From Cupriavidus sp. MP-37 (GTDB lineage: Bacteria > Pseudomonadota > Gammaproteobacteria > Burkholderiales > Burkholderiaceae), in the NCBI RefSeq assembly GCF_020618415.1, contig NZ_CP085344.1:1-64000 (forward strand): a stretch of 64,000 bases of DNA, read 5' to 3'. The notes under the pieces were generated by a model. It had not been told where the DNA came from. It worked only from the letters and a program-made list of their open reading frames with translations, and did no database searches. The first letter of the stretch is position 1, and every line of letters begins with the position of its first letter. Positions 35,813 through 44,658 of this stretch are shown here, piece by piece. A program made the position numbers and the translations under genes.

Positions 35813-36256
35813 ATGCAAAGCCTGGAAATTGCGGAAGTGGCCCGGCAGGCTGGCGTGCCGGCCTCGACGCTGCGGTACTACGAGGAAAAGGGGCTGATCG
35901 CGTCGATCGGCCGGCGCGGGATGCGGCGCGTGTTCGATGCGGGCGTGCTGGAGCGGCTGGCGCTGATCGCGCTCGGGCGCGCGGCCGGCTTCTCGCTGGA
36001 CGACATTGCGCGGATGTTCTCGCCGCAGGGCCAGCCGCGCATCGACCGGCAGATGCTGGCCGCCAAGGCGGACGAGCTGGACCGGACCATCCGCAAGCTG
36101 ACGGCGATGCGCGACGGGCTGCGGCACGCGGCGGTGTGCCCGGCGCCCAGCCATATGGAGTGCCCGACCTTCCGCAGGATCGTGCGGGCGGCGAGCACCG
36201 GCGCCATCGGCGGGCGGCGCGAGCAGCCGCCCGTGCCGCCAGCCAAGGCGCGATGA
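35813..36256 (+). CDS. MerR-family transcriptional regulator
   Basis: The 147-residue regulator has an N-terminal MerR helix-turn-helix and wing (EVARQAGVPASTLRYYEEKG, GMRRVFDAGVLERLALI), a long dimerisation helix, and a C-terminal pair of cysteines in VCPAPSHMECPTF. SoxR uses four clustered cysteines for a [2Fe-2S] cluster; only two are present here, with a nearby His, so metal or thiol sensing differs. It is divergent from the methyltransferase/DUF2938 pair and probably activates it through the palindrome between them. Confidence 0.9.
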   Translation: MQSLEIAEVARQAGVPASTLRYYEEKGLIASIGRRGMRRVFDAGVLERLALIALGRAAGFSLDDIARMFSPQGQPRIDRQMLAAKADELDRTIRKLTAMRDGLRHAAVCPAPSHMECPTFRRIVRAASTGAIGGRREQPPVPPAKAR

Positions 36257-36268
36257 CTGCCGGGGATC

Positions 36269-38068
36269 TCAGTCCAGCCGGAACTGCCCCACCGCCCCCG
36301 CCAGGCTGCCAGCCTGCGTCTGCAGCGCCGCGGCCGCCGCGGTCGACTGCTCAACCAGCGCCGCATTCTGCTGCACCATCTGGTCCAGCTGGCTCACCGC
36401 CATATTCACCTCTTGAATGCCGCGGGTCTGTTCCGTCGCTGCGTGAGTGATCTCGTTGATAATGCCGGTCACTTTCGAGACGTTGCTGACGATCTCGCCC
36501 ATGGTGTCGCCGGCGCGGCGGACCTGGTCGGAGCCCGAGGCGACGCTGCCGACGGTGGTCTCGATCAGGGTCTTGATCTCGCGCGCGGCCTGGGCGCTGC
36601 GCTGGGCCAGCGCGCGCACTTCGCCGGCGACCACGGCGAAGCCCCGGCCCTGGTCACCGGCGCGCGCGGCTTCGACGGCGGCGTTGAGCGCCAGGATGTT
36701 GGTCTGGAAGGCAATGCCCTCGATCACGCCGATGATGTCCGACACCTTAACCGACGCGGTTTCGATCTGGCCCATGGTGCTGATCACTTCGCCGATCACC
36801 ACGCCGCCGTCGGCGGCCACGCGCGAGGCGGCGGCGACGGACGCGTTGGCGTGCTGCGCCGAACTGGCCGACTGGCCGACGGTGGCGGTGATTTCTTCCA
36901 TCGACGCGGCGGTCTGCTGCAGGCTGGCGGCGGCGGACTCGGTGCGGCGCGACAGGTCCATGTTGCCGGCGGCGATTTCATCGGACGCGGCGCGCACCGA
37001 TTCGCTGGCGTCGCGGATCTGGCGCATGATGGTGCAGAGCTTGTCGGCGAAGGTGTTGAAGGCGCGCGCGATCTGCGCGACCTCGTCGTTGCCGTCGGCG
37101 GGCAGGCGCTGGGTCAGGTCGCCGTCGCCGGAGCCGATCGCGTCCATGGCGTCGCGCACGGTGGACAGGCCGCGCAGCGACATCGTCGCCACGCCCCACA
37201 CCACCGCGGCGGCGACGCCGGCGATCAGCACCAGCGCGATCACCGAGGCGATCAGCACCGAGCGCATGCCGGCGGTGGCCTCGGCCTTGTCCAGGGCGAC
37301 GATGACCAGCCAGTCGGTGCCCGGAATCGCGCGCGCGCCGAGCAGCTTGGCGCTGCCGTGCACGTCGACCTCCAGCGGCGTGCTGGCGCCGGCCAGCGTG
37401 GCGAGCTTGTCGGCGCTCAGCGCAGGCACCAGGTCGGTGACCGGCTTGAGCGTGAGCTTGTCGTCGGTGTGGGCGACGATGTTGCCGTTGCGGGCCACCA
37501 GCATGCCGAAGCTGGCCGGCGACGGGTGGATCGCCTTGACGTTGGCGATCACCGTATCCATGGCGACATCGCCGGAGACCACCGCCTGCACGCTGCCGTC
37601 GCGCACCACCGGCGCGGCGAACGCCACCACCAGCTTGCCGGTGCCGGCATCGACATAAGGCGGGGTGACCACGGGTTTGCCGGCCGCGGCGGCCTGCTGG
37701 TACCACGGGCGGCCGGTGGGATCGTAGCCGGGCGGGATGCCTTGCGGGTTGGAGAACTTGGCGGTCTTGTCGGCGTAGCCGACGTAGACGTTGGTAAAGC
37801 CGCCGGCCTGCGCGATCTGCCTGAGCGCAGCATCGGGTTCGGGCTGCAGCACCGCGTCCTGCAGCGACTGGATCATCTGGCTGTGCGATGCGACCCAGTC
37901 GACGATGGCGCTGGCGTGCCCGCTCTGCACTGCGGCCAGGCTGCTGTCGATGGCGTCTTCGTTATAGCGGTTGGCAACGAACTGGTTCAGTGCCGTGTTG
38001 ATGGCGAGCGCGGCGACCACGATGGCCACGCATAAGGCCACGATCCGCGCGCGGATGGTAGTGAACAT
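36269..38068 (-). CDS. Methyl-accepting chemotaxis protein (Cache sensor)
   Basis: This 599-residue chemoreceptor has a first membrane helix at about residues 9-31 and a periplasmic double-Cache-type ligand domain with the diagnostic GRPWYQQA and [17 protein letters not shown] second membrane helix follows near 280-305, then HAMP and a cytoplasmic signalling domain with hairpin tip [20 protein letters not shown]. There is no C-terminal CheR/CheB-tethering pentapeptide. The start is set at ATG 38068; 43 further codons are open but would precede the first helix. It is convergent with the MerR gene and stands alone, as chemoreceptors often do. Cache domains bind amino or organic acids; the ligand is unknown. 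Confidence 0.93.
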   Translation of the reverse strand: MFTTIRARIVALCVAIVVAALAINTALNQFVANRYNEDAIDSSLAAVQSGHASAIVDWVASHSQMIQSLQDAVLQPEPDAALRQIAQAGGFTNVYVGYADKTAKFSNPQGIPPGYDPTGRPWYQQAAAAGKPVVTPPYVDAGTGKLVVAFAAPVVRDGSVQAVVSGDVAMDTVIANVKAIHPSPASFGMLVARNGNIVAHTDDKLTLKPVTDLVPALSADKLATLAGASTPLEVDVHGSAKLLGARAIPGTDWLVIVALDKAEATAGMRSVLIASVIALVLIAGVAAAVVWGVATMSLRGLSTVRDAMDAIGSGDGDLTQRLPADGNDEVAQIARAFNTFADKLCTIMRQIRDASESVRAASDEIAAGNMDLSRRTESAAASLQQTAASMEEITATVGQSASSAQHANASVAAASRVAADGGVVIGEVISTMGQIETASVKVSDIIGVIEGIAFQTNILALNAAVEAARAGDQGRGFAVVAGEVRALAQRSAQAAREIKTLIETTVGSVASGSDQVRRAGDTMGEIVSNVSKVTGIINEITHAATEQTRGIQEVNMAVSQLDQMVQQNAALVEQSTAAAAALQTQAGSLAGAVGQFRLD

Positions 38069-38369
38069 CAAGGGAGATCCTTCGTAAGGAATCGTTGGGG
38101 GCGTTTGCAGGAAGCCTGCAGCGTGGGATTTCCACCCCGCTGTATACGGAGCGCGCCGGGCCGACTTGAGCAATGTGATGCATTCGCTTGCGATCACCGC
38201 AGTTGACGAAACAATGCAGCGAGAACGTTGCGATCGCTCAAGACGTCCTGTTCAGTCATGCAGACAATGAGCCGGACTTTTTCACAACGTATTACAAAGA
38301 TTTACACCGGTTATGCGAACCGCCACATATGCTGCGATCAACCCATAAACAATAAGCGGAGAAACTACC
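38069..38369. other. Divergent intergenic region between chemoreceptor and DUF4382 lipoprotein
   Basis: No gene is seen in these 301 bases. It must hold both promoters. Near 38260-38350 the DNA is noticeably AT-richer (ATTACAAAGATTTACACC), a plausible promoter for the lipoprotein gene. A flagellar sigma-28-like match on the minus strand near 38143-38169 is too weak to call. Confidence 0.5.
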
Positions 38370-39575
38370 GTGTCATTCCTTGCCAATACTTCTGCACCGT
38401 TGCGCCTGCTTGCCTTGAGCGGCGCCCTTGCGCTGGCCGCCTGCGGCGGTGGCGGCGGTGATGATGGCGATGCCGGGCGGGGCACGCTGCAGGTGTCGAT
38501 GACCGATGCGCCGGCCTGCGGTTTCAACAATGTCTTCGTGACCGTCAACAAGGTGCGCGTGCACAGCAGCGCGAGCGCCGAGGCCAGCGCCGGGGGCTGG
38601 GTCGATATCGATGTCGTGCCCGCGCGCAAGATCGACCTGCTGTCGCTGACCAATGGCGTGATGACGGTGCTGGGCCAGACCGCGCTGCCGGCTGGCAACT
38701 ACCAGCAGGTGCGCCTGGTGCTGGATGCCAACCGCGGCGGCGGCGCGTCGGCCCTGGCCAATTCCGTGGTGCCCATCGGCGGCGCCGAGCAGCCGCTCGA
38801 TACGCCGAGCGCGGTGCAGTCGGGCATCAAGATCAACCGCCCGTTCACGGTGGCGCGCAACACGTTGACCGACCTGGTGCTGGACTTCGACGCGTGCAAG
38901 TCGGTGGTGACGCGTGGTAACGGCACCTATGGCCTGAAGCCGGTGGTGACCGCGATCCCGATGACCGTCAGCGGCGAGGTGACCGGCGTGGTGGCCGCGG
39001 CGCCGGGTGCACGGGTCTATGCCGAGCGCAACGGCGTGGTGGTGAAGTCGACCGTGGCCGATGCCAACGGCAGCTTCCGCCTGTCGCCGATCGAGCAAAG
39101 CAGCACGGCCGGTCCGGTCGACGTGGTGGTGGTGCCGGGCGCGGCCAATGCCAAGGCCGCGGGCATCGTGCGCGGCGTGCCGGTAGTGGTGGGCACGCCC
39201 ACGGCGATCTCGACCGCCGCGGCGCCGATGACGCTGCCGGCGTCGACCTATCGCCGCGTCTCGGGCACGGTGGCGCCGGCTTCGGCCGAAGCCACGCTGC
39301 GCGCGCTGCAACTGGTCAGCGGCGGCACCTTTGAAATTGCCGCGACCGCGGCGGCCAGCGATACCGGTGCCTACAGCCTGTTCGCGACCGAACCGGCGCT
39401 GCCGGTGGCCGCGCCGGTGATCGGCACCTACCAGGCCGCGCTGCCGATCCCGTTGTCGCCGGATGGCGCCGCGGCAGGCAAGTACAGCATCCAGGCCACC
39501 AGCAGCAGCGGCGCCGTGCAGGCGCAGCCCGCGGACGTCAACATCGCGGACGTGCTGCTTAATTTCTCGTTCTGA
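38370..39575 (+). CDS. DUF4382 domain lipoprotein
   Basis: The 401-residue protein has a lipoprotein signal (lipobox LAACGG, followed by a Gly-rich linker) and an N-terminal DUF4382 domain: LQVSMTDAPACGFNNVFVTV, then RKIDLLSLTNGVMTVLGQ and YQQVRLVLDAN. The C-terminal half is Ala/Val/Thr-rich and beta-like (carboxypeptidase-regulatory-like repeats). The start is GTG 38370 with AGCGGAG upstream. Location is outer membrane or surface; function unknown. A terminator follows. Confidence 0.88.
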   Translation: MSFLANTSAPLRLLALSGALALAACGGGGGDDGDAGRGTLQVSMTDAPACGFNNVFVTVNKVRVHSSASAEASAGGWVDIDVVPARKIDLLSLTNGVMTVLGQTALPAGNYQQVRLVLDANRGGGASALANSVVPIGGAEQPLDTPSAVQSGIKINRPFTVARNTLTDLVLDFDACKSVVTRGNGTYGLKPVVTAIPMTVSGEVTGVVAAAPGARVYAERNGVVVKSTVADANGSFRLSPIEQSSTAGPVDVVVVPGAANAKAAGIVRGVPVVVGTPTAISTAAAPMTLPASTYRRVSGTVAPASAEATLRALQLVSGGTFEIAATAAASDTGAYSLFATEPALPVAAPVIGTYQAALPIPLSPDGAAAGKYSIQATSSSGAVQAQPADVNIADVLLNFSF

Positions 39576-39597
39576 ACCCGGGGGATCGGGGAGCGGG

Positions 39598-39630
39598 CCG
39601 GAAGGGGGCGTTGCCCTCTTCCGGTTTTTT
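39598..39630 (+). terminator. Rho-independent terminator after the DUF4382 gene
   Basis: CCGGAAGGGGGC (39598-39609) pairs with GCCCTCTTCCGG (39613-39624), with one G-T pair near the loop, followed by six T residues (39625-39630). It lies 22 bases after the stop codon. This is a textbook intrinsic terminator. Confidence 0.88.
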
Positions 39631-39715
39631 CATGGGCGCCGGCTTCCGGCCCGGCGCCACCGCACTGGGCGGTTTCCCGCTAGACTGCCAGTCTCGCGTC
39701 TCGGGAGACCGCGCC

Positions 39716-40639
39716 ATGCCAGCCCGCACCGCGGCGAAGGCCGCATCCACGCCTGCCGCAAGTTCTGCGGCCGCGTCCAAAACCCCATCCACCGCGCCGT
39801 CGCGCAAGGCCGCCGCGGCGGCCGGGCGGGTGCGCGTTGGCATCGGCGGCTGGAATTACGCGCCGTGGCGTGACAACTTCTATCCCGCCAAACTGCCGCA
39901 GTCGCGTGAACTGGCCTACGCCAGCCGGCACCTCAGCGCGATCGAGATCAACAGCACCTATCACGGCACGCAGAAGCGCACCTCGTTCGCCAAGTGGCGC
40001 GACGAGACCCCCGATGACTTTGTCTTTGCGGTAAAGGCGTCGCGCTTTGCCACCAACCGCCGCGTGCTGGCGGAGTCCGGCGACTCGATCGCGCTCTTTA
40101 TCGACAGCGGCATTGCCGAGCTGGGCCGCAAGCTGGGGCCGGTGGTGTGGCAGTTCGCGCCGACCAAGCAGTTCGATGCGGACGACTTCGAGGCCTTCCT
40201 GCAATTGCTGCCGGATTCGGTGGAAGGCGTGGCACTGCGCCACGTGCTGGAGGTGCGGCACGACAGTTTCCGCTCGCCCGATTACCTGAAGCTCGCGCGG
40301 AAATACAAGGCTGCCACGGTCTTTACGGATTCGCCCAGGTTTCCGTCGATGGCGGACCTGACCGCGGATTTTGTCTACGCGCGGCTGATGGAAAGCAGCG
40401 AGAAGCTGAAGACCGGCTATGGTCCGAAGGCGCTCGACCAATGGGCCGCACGCGCGCAGTCATGGGCGCAGGGCGCGCAGCCGGACGACCTGCCGATGCT
40501 CGAAGACCGCCAGCCCGCGGCGCGCCCGCGCGAGGTCTTTGTCTTCTTCATCAACGGCGCCAAGGAACGCGCGCCGGCCGCGGCCCAGGCCCTGCTGGAG
40601 CGCCTGGGCTGGCAGCCGCCCGCCGACGCGGATGCCTGA
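39716..40639 (+). CDS. DUF72 family protein (YecE-like)
   Basis: The 307-residue protein has a 38-residue Ala/Lys/Ser-rich, probably disordered N-terminal extension, then the TIM-barrel-like DUF72 domain. Motifs are RVGIGGWNYAPWRDNFYP, SAIEINSTYHG, FAVKASRF, GPVVWQFAP and VFTDSPRFPS. The biochemical role is unknown. I start at ATG 39716 with GGGAG upstream, because earlier in-frame codons lie within the preceding terminator. The dbpA gene follows by 22 bases with its own -10 element. Confidence 0.88.
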   Translation: MPARTAAKAASTPAASSAAASKTPSTAPSRKAAAAAGRVRVGIGGWNYAPWRDNFYPAKLPQSRELAYASRHLSAIEINSTYHGTQKRTSFAKWRDETPDDFVFAVKASRFATNRRVLAESGDSIALFIDSGIAELGRKLGPVVWQFAPTKQFDADDFEAFLQLLPDSVEGVALRHVLEVRHDSFRSPDYLKLARKYKAATVFTDSPRFPSMADLTADFVYARLMESSEKLKTGYGPKALDQWAARAQSWAQGAQPDDLPMLEDRQPAARPREVFVFFINGAKERAPAAAQALLERLGWQPPADADA

Positions 40640-40650
40640 CGCCCGCTCGC

Positions 40651-40656
40651 TATAAT
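40651..40656 (+). promoter_or_regulatory. TATAAT box directly before dbpA
   Basis: A perfect -10 hexamer TATAAT ends five bases before the dbpA ATG (40662). Normal spacing would put the transcription start at or next to the A of the ATG, predicting a leaderless or nearly leaderless mRNA. No good -35 was found, so the call rests on the -10 alone. Confidence 0.5.
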
Positions 40657-40661
40657 CGCGC

Positions 40662-42071
40662 ATGAACTCGACCCCCGCCCTGCCGCAAGCCGGCCCCGCC
40701 TTCTCCGCCCTGCCCTTGTCGCCCGCCATGCTCGCCACGCTGGCGCAGCTCGGCTACGACGAAATGACGCCGATCCAGGCGGCCAGCCTGCCGATCACAT
40801 TGGCCGGCCATGACCTGGTGGCGCAGGCCAAGACCGGCAGCGGCAAGACCGCGGCATTCGGGCTGGCGCTGCTGCACCGGCTCGATCCGCGCCGCTTCGA
40901 CGTGCAGGCCATGGTGCTGTGCCCCACGCGCGAGCTGGCCGACCAGGTCACGCAGGAAATCCGCCGCCTGGCGCGCGCCGAAGAAAACATCAAGGTGCTG
41001 ACACTGTGCGGCGGCTCGCCGATGCGCCCGCAGGTCGACAGCCTGATCCACGGTGCTCATGTCGTGGTCGGCACGCCGGGCCGCATCCTGGACCACATCG
41101 ACCGCGGCAGCCTGGACTTGTCCGCCATCAACACGCTGGTGCTGGACGAGGCCGACCGCATGCTCGACATGGGTTTCTTCGACGATATCGCCTATGTGGC
41201 CAGCCGTTGCCCGAAGGACCGGCAGACGCTGCTGTTTTCCGCGACCTACCCGCCGGGCATCGACAAGCTCAGCCACCGCTTCCTGCGCAATCCGCAGTCG
41301 CTCAAGCTGGAAGCCACGCACGACAACAGCACCATCCGCCAGCGCTTCTACGAGGTGGAAGAGAGCGAGCGCCTGAATGCCGTGGGGCGGCTGCTGGACC
41401 ACTTCCGGCCGGCCAGCACGCTGGCGTTCTGCAATACCAAGGCGCGCTGCCGCGACCTGGTGGAACTGCTGCGCGCGCAGGGCTACCAGGCGCTGGCGCT
41501 GCACGGCGAACTGGAGCAGCGCGAGCGCGACCAGGTGCTGGTGCAGTTTGCCAACCGCAGCTGCTCGGTGCTGGTGGCCACCGACGTGGCCGCGCGCGGG
41601 CTCGATATCGCCCAGCTCGAGGCGGTGATCAATGTCGAGATCACGCCCGACCCGGAAGTGCATGTGCACCGCATCGGCCGCACCGGCCGTGCGGACCAGG
41701 AGGGCTGGGCCTTCAGCCTGGTGAGCATGGACGAGATGGGGCGCGTGGGCAACCTGGAGCAGCACCACGGCGGCGAATTCGAATGGCATCCGCTGGCCGA
41801 ACTGACCCCCGCCAGCACCGAGCGCCTGCTGCCGCCGATGGTGACGCTGCAGATGCTGGGCGGCCGCAAGGAGAAGATCCGTCCCGGCGACATCCTGGGC
41901 GCGCTGACCGGCGAGGCGGGCTTCGCCAAGGAGCAGATCGGCAAGATCAACGTGCTGGAAATGTCGACCTATATCGCCGTGGAACGCAGCATCGGGCGCG
42001 AGGCGGTGAAGCGGCTCAACGCCGGCAAGGTCAAGGGCAAGAAGGTGAAAGTGCGGATGCTGACGGAGTAG
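40662..42071 (+). CDS. dbpA: ATP-dependent RNA helicase DbpA
   Basis: DbpA is a DEAD-box helicase activated by 23S rRNA hairpin 92 and acts in 50S subunit assembly. The 469-residue protein has all core motifs: Q motif GYDEMTPIQAASLP, AKTGSGKTAAF (I), PTRELADQV (Ia), GTPGR, VLDEADRMLDMG (II), SATYP (III), VATDVAARGLDI (V) and HRIGRTGR (VI). The C-terminal 75 residues match the DbpA RNA-binding domain (IRPGDILGALTGEAGF, GKINVLEMSTYIAVE). No usual Shine-Dalgarno precedes the ATG, consistent with the close TATAAT box. Confidence 0.93.
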   Translation: MNSTPALPQAGPAFSALPLSPAMLATLAQLGYDEMTPIQAASLPITLAGHDLVAQAKTGSGKTAAFGLALLHRLDPRRFDVQAMVLCPTRELADQVTQEIRRLARAEENIKVLTLCGGSPMRPQVDSLIHGAHVVVGTPGRILDHIDRGSLDLSAINTLVLDEADRMLDMGFFDDIAYVASRCPKDRQTLLFSATYPPGIDKLSHRFLRNPQSLKLEATHDNSTIRQRFYEVEESERLNAVGRLLDHFRPASTLAFCNTKARCRDLVELLRAQGYQALALHGELEQRERDQVLVQFANRSCSVLVATDVAARGLDIAQLEAVINVEITPDPEVHVHRIGRTGRADQEGWAFSLVSMDEMGRVGNLEQHHGGEFEWHPLAELTPASTERLLPPMVTLQMLGGRKEKIRPGDILGALTGEAGFAKEQIGKINVLEMSTYIAVERSIGREAVKRLNAGKVKGKKVKVRMLTE

Positions 42072-42236
42072 CGCGGGTATCGCGGTATCGCCAGCCATCG
42101 GAGCGTCACACGCTTGCTTACAAAGATTAGCGTAAGTCACCCTGTAAGCCCGTGCATTCCTTTGCTACTCTGGTTCCATTGGCAGCAAGCCAGGTAGCGC
42201 CAGCCGCATGTTTTCTCGACGGAAAAGGAGTTGGTG

Positions 42237-42677
42237 ATGAAAACCGCACGCCAGGTTCTGGAGTCCAAGCCGAGTCAGGCCGTCTACAGCATTCCGCCCA
42301 CGGCGTCCGTCTACGCCGCGCTGCAGTTGATGGCCGAGAAGGGTATCGGTGCGCTGCTGGTCATCGAGCATGGCGAGATCAAGGGGATCCTCAGCGAACG
42401 CGACTACGCGCGCAAGGTGATCCTGATGCAGCGCACCTCGCGCGAGACGCTGGTGCGCGACATCATGACCACTGCGGTGATCTACGTCAGCGCCAACCAG
42501 ACCACCGACGAATGCATGGCGCTGATGACCCGGCACCGGCTGCGCCACCTGCCGGTGATGGAGGGCGACGAGCTGATCGGCATGCTGTCGATCGGCGACC
42601 TGGTCAAGGACATCATCTCCGAGCAGCAGTTCATCATCGAGCAGCTGGAGCATTACATCACCGGCGGCGGCCGCTAG
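42237..42677 (+). CDS. Tandem CBS-domain protein
   Basis: The 146-residue protein consists of two CBS domains, SIPPTASVYAALQLMAEKGI with ERDYARKV, and MTTAVIYVSANQTTDECMAL with LRHLPVMEGDELIGMLSIGD. CBS pairs bind adenosine nucleotides and sense energy state; stand-alone versions have unclear targets. ATG 42237 is chosen over TTG/GTG codons at 42231 and 42234 because AAGGAG ends six bases before it. Confidence 0.9.
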   Translation: MKTARQVLESKPSQAVYSIPPTASVYAALQLMAEKGIGALLVIEHGEIKGILSERDYARKVILMQRTSRETLVRDIMTTAVIYVSANQTTDECMALMTRHRLRHLPVMEGDELIGMLSIGDLVKDIISEQQFIIEQLEHYITGGGR

Positions 42678-42985
42678 CGCTAGCTCGCCCGCAGCAGGGC
42701 CGTCCCGCGCGCGGACGGCTTGCTGCCTTCCTTTGGGCTCTCACGAGAGAAGACGCAGCTGCCTCGCGCGCGCCCCAACATGCGCCCCAACATGCGCCCC
42801 AACATGCGCCCCAACATGCGCCCCGATCCCGCCGCAAGCACGATATTCGCTGGCCGCATATAATTATGCGTTCGCTGAATTAGGCCACCCGCTCCGGCAT
42901 CACGCCCCCCTCGCGCGGTTCCCGGCCGAGATTCCCTGCCTTGATGTTGCTTTCGCCGCACCGTGCTGCGGCCTTTTGCTTGCCC
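42678..42985. other. Intergenic region with a short tandem repeat
   Basis: These 308 bases separate the CBS and efflux genes. No gene is supported. A 12-bp tandem repeat occupies 42771-42824, and an AT-rich patch with ATATAATTATGCG near 42858-42870 could be the efflux gene's -10. The efflux start is uncertain, so part of the right end may be coding. Confidence 0.5.
42771..42824. repeat. 12-bp tandem repeat, 4.5 copies of CGCCCCAACATG
   Basis: Four identical full copies (42771-42818) and half a copy run head to tail without a mismatch. The unit length is a multiple of three and carries one ATG or CAT per unit, but no gene uses it convincingly. It lies 162 bases before the preferred efflux gene start and just upstream of a possible promoter. 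Copy number probably varies by slippage. Confidence 0.9.
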
Positions 42986-44566
42986 ATGTCTTCGCCCGCC
43001 TCCGCCGGTTCCGCCGCGTCCGCTGTATCGCCCGACCACACCTCCGCCCTGCCCGCCCATGACCACCGCGCGGTGATGCGCGTGATCGGCGGCATCGTGC
43101 TGTGCATCCTGCTGGCCGCGCTCGACCAGACCGTAGTGATCCCGGCGGTGCCGGCGATCGCCAATGACCTGAACGGCTTCGGCCACCTGTCGTGGATCGT
43201 CACGGCCTACCTGATCGTGTCGACGGTGACCACGCCGCTGTACGGCAAGCTGTCCGACAGCTTCGGCCGGCGGCGCCTGCTGATGGTGGCGATCACGTTG
43301 TTTATCGGTGCTTCGGTGGCGTGCGCGCTGGCGCAAACGCTGGGCCAGCTGATCCTGTTCCGCGCGCTGCAGGGCGTGGGCGGCGGCGGGCTGATGTCGC
43401 TGGCGCAGGCCGCCATCGCCGATGTGGTGGCGCCGCGCCAGCGCGGACGCTACCAGGGTTACCTGGCCACGGTGTGGGCGGTGGCGTCGATCGCCGGGCC
43501 GCTGGTGGGCGGCTGGGTCTCCGACCACATGTCGTGGCGCTGGCTGTTCTGGGTCAACGTGCCGCTGGGGCTGCTGGCGATGTTCATGTGCTACCGCGGC
43601 CTGGCCATGCTGCCCGCGCGCGGCGGGCGCGCGCGCGTGGACTGGCTGGGCGCGCTGCTGCTGGCGGTGGCCATCGTCGCGTTCCTGCTGGCGATGAGCT
43701 GGGGCGGCGATGTCTATGACTGGCTCTCGCCCGAGCTGGGCGCCCTGCTGCTGGCCGCGGTCGCGGCCGTGCTGCTGCTGACCTGGCAGGAACGCCGCGC
43801 GGCCGACCCGATGCTGCCGCCGCGCCTGTTTGCCAACCGGGCCTATGTGCTGGGCGTGGCCGCATCGGCGCTGGCCGCGCTCGACATCTTCCTGTGCATC
43901 TTCGCCCTGCCCCTGCACTTCCAGCTGGTGCGCGGCGCCGATGCGTCGACCTCCGGGCTGCTGGTGATGCCATTCCTGCTGGCGACGGTGGCGGGCAACT
44001 TCATCGTCGCGTGGCTGGCGCCGCGCGTGGGCCGCATGCGCGGCATCCTGACCGCTGGCTATATCGCCGGCGCGCTGGGCCTGATCGTGCTGGCGCTGGT
44101 GACGCCCGCGGTGCCGTTGGCGGTGGTGCTGGCGGCGATGACGCTGGCCGGCGTGGGCCTGGGCATCACCATGGTGGCGACGCTGATGAGCGTGCAGAAC
44201 GCGCTGGAACGCCGCGATACCGGCGCCGGCACCGGCGCGCTGCTGGTGCTGCGCTCGCTCGGCAGCGCGCTGGGCGGCGCGCTCGCGGGCACGCTGCTGA
44301 CGCTGGAATTCCGCCAGGCGCTGGCGGCTTCGGGGGTGACGCAAACGCTGGACCTGGGCGCGCTGCGCCATGGCAGCGAGGCCTTCGCGCAGCTGTCGCC
44401 TTCGGTGCGCGCCGTGCTGGCCGGCGGCGTGGAATCCGGCTTCCACCTGATCTTTGCGGTGGGCGCCGCGGCGGCGGTCATAGCGCTGCTGATCGTGCGC
44501 CGCATGCCGGATGTGGAGCTGCGCAGCAGCGTCACCGAGCACGCCGCGACGCTGGCGATGGACTGA
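42986..44566 (+). CDS. MFS drug efflux transporter, DHA2 (14-helix) type
   Basis: This is an inner-membrane drug:proton antiporter of the EmrB/QacA class. The product has 526 residues and about fourteen hydrophobic segments. Motifs are LLAALDQTVVIPAVPAIAND (D1), LYGKLSDSFGRRRLL (A), and GVGGGGLMSLAQAAIAD with WAVASIAGPLVGGWVSD (C). I choose ATG 42986 (MSSPASAG); ATG 42941 is also open, and neither has a strong ribosome site. No periplasmic adaptor gene adjoins. Confidence 0.88.
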   Translation: MSSPASAGSAASAVSPDHTSALPAHDHRAVMRVIGGIVLCILLAALDQTVVIPAVPAIANDLNGFGHLSWIVTAYLIVSTVTTPLYGKLSDSFGRRRLLMVAITLFIGASVACALAQTLGQLILFRALQGVGGGGLMSLAQAAIADVVAPRQRGRYQGYLATVWAVASIAGPLVGGWVSDHMSWRWLFWVNVPLGLLAMFMCYRGLAMLPARGGRARVDWLGALLLAVAIVAFLLAMSWGGDVYDWLSPELGALLLAAVAAVLLLTWQERRAADPMLPPRLFANRAYVLGVAASALAALDIFLCIFALPLHFQLVRGADASTSGLLVMPFLLATVAGNFIVAWLAPRVGRMRGILTAGYIAGALGLIVLALVTPAVPLAVVLAAMTLAGVGLGITMVATLMSVQNALERRDTGAGTGALLVLRSLGSALGGALAGTLLTLEFRQALAASGVTQTLDLGALRHGSEAFAQLSPSVRAVLAGGVESGFHLIFAVGAAAAVIALLIVRRMPDVELRSSVTEHAATLAMD

Positions 44567-44658
44567 CCGGGTGGAACACGGACTGCATCCGGCCAGCCGC
44601 CATCGGCGTAAACTACGCGTACCCGAACCAGCGAGCCGACCCCCGGAGCCCCGTCGCC

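Noticed and set aside
38142..38170. Flagellar sigma-28-like promoter (TCAAGTCG and TCCGTATA) upstream of the chemoreceptor
   Set aside because: Only about half of the -10 consensus GCCGATAA matches at the right spacing; too weak to annotate.
42733..43062. Plus-strand frame through the 12-bp repeat (CAPT repeats)
   Set aside because: No start signal or homology. The open frame results from the repeat unit being a multiple of three.
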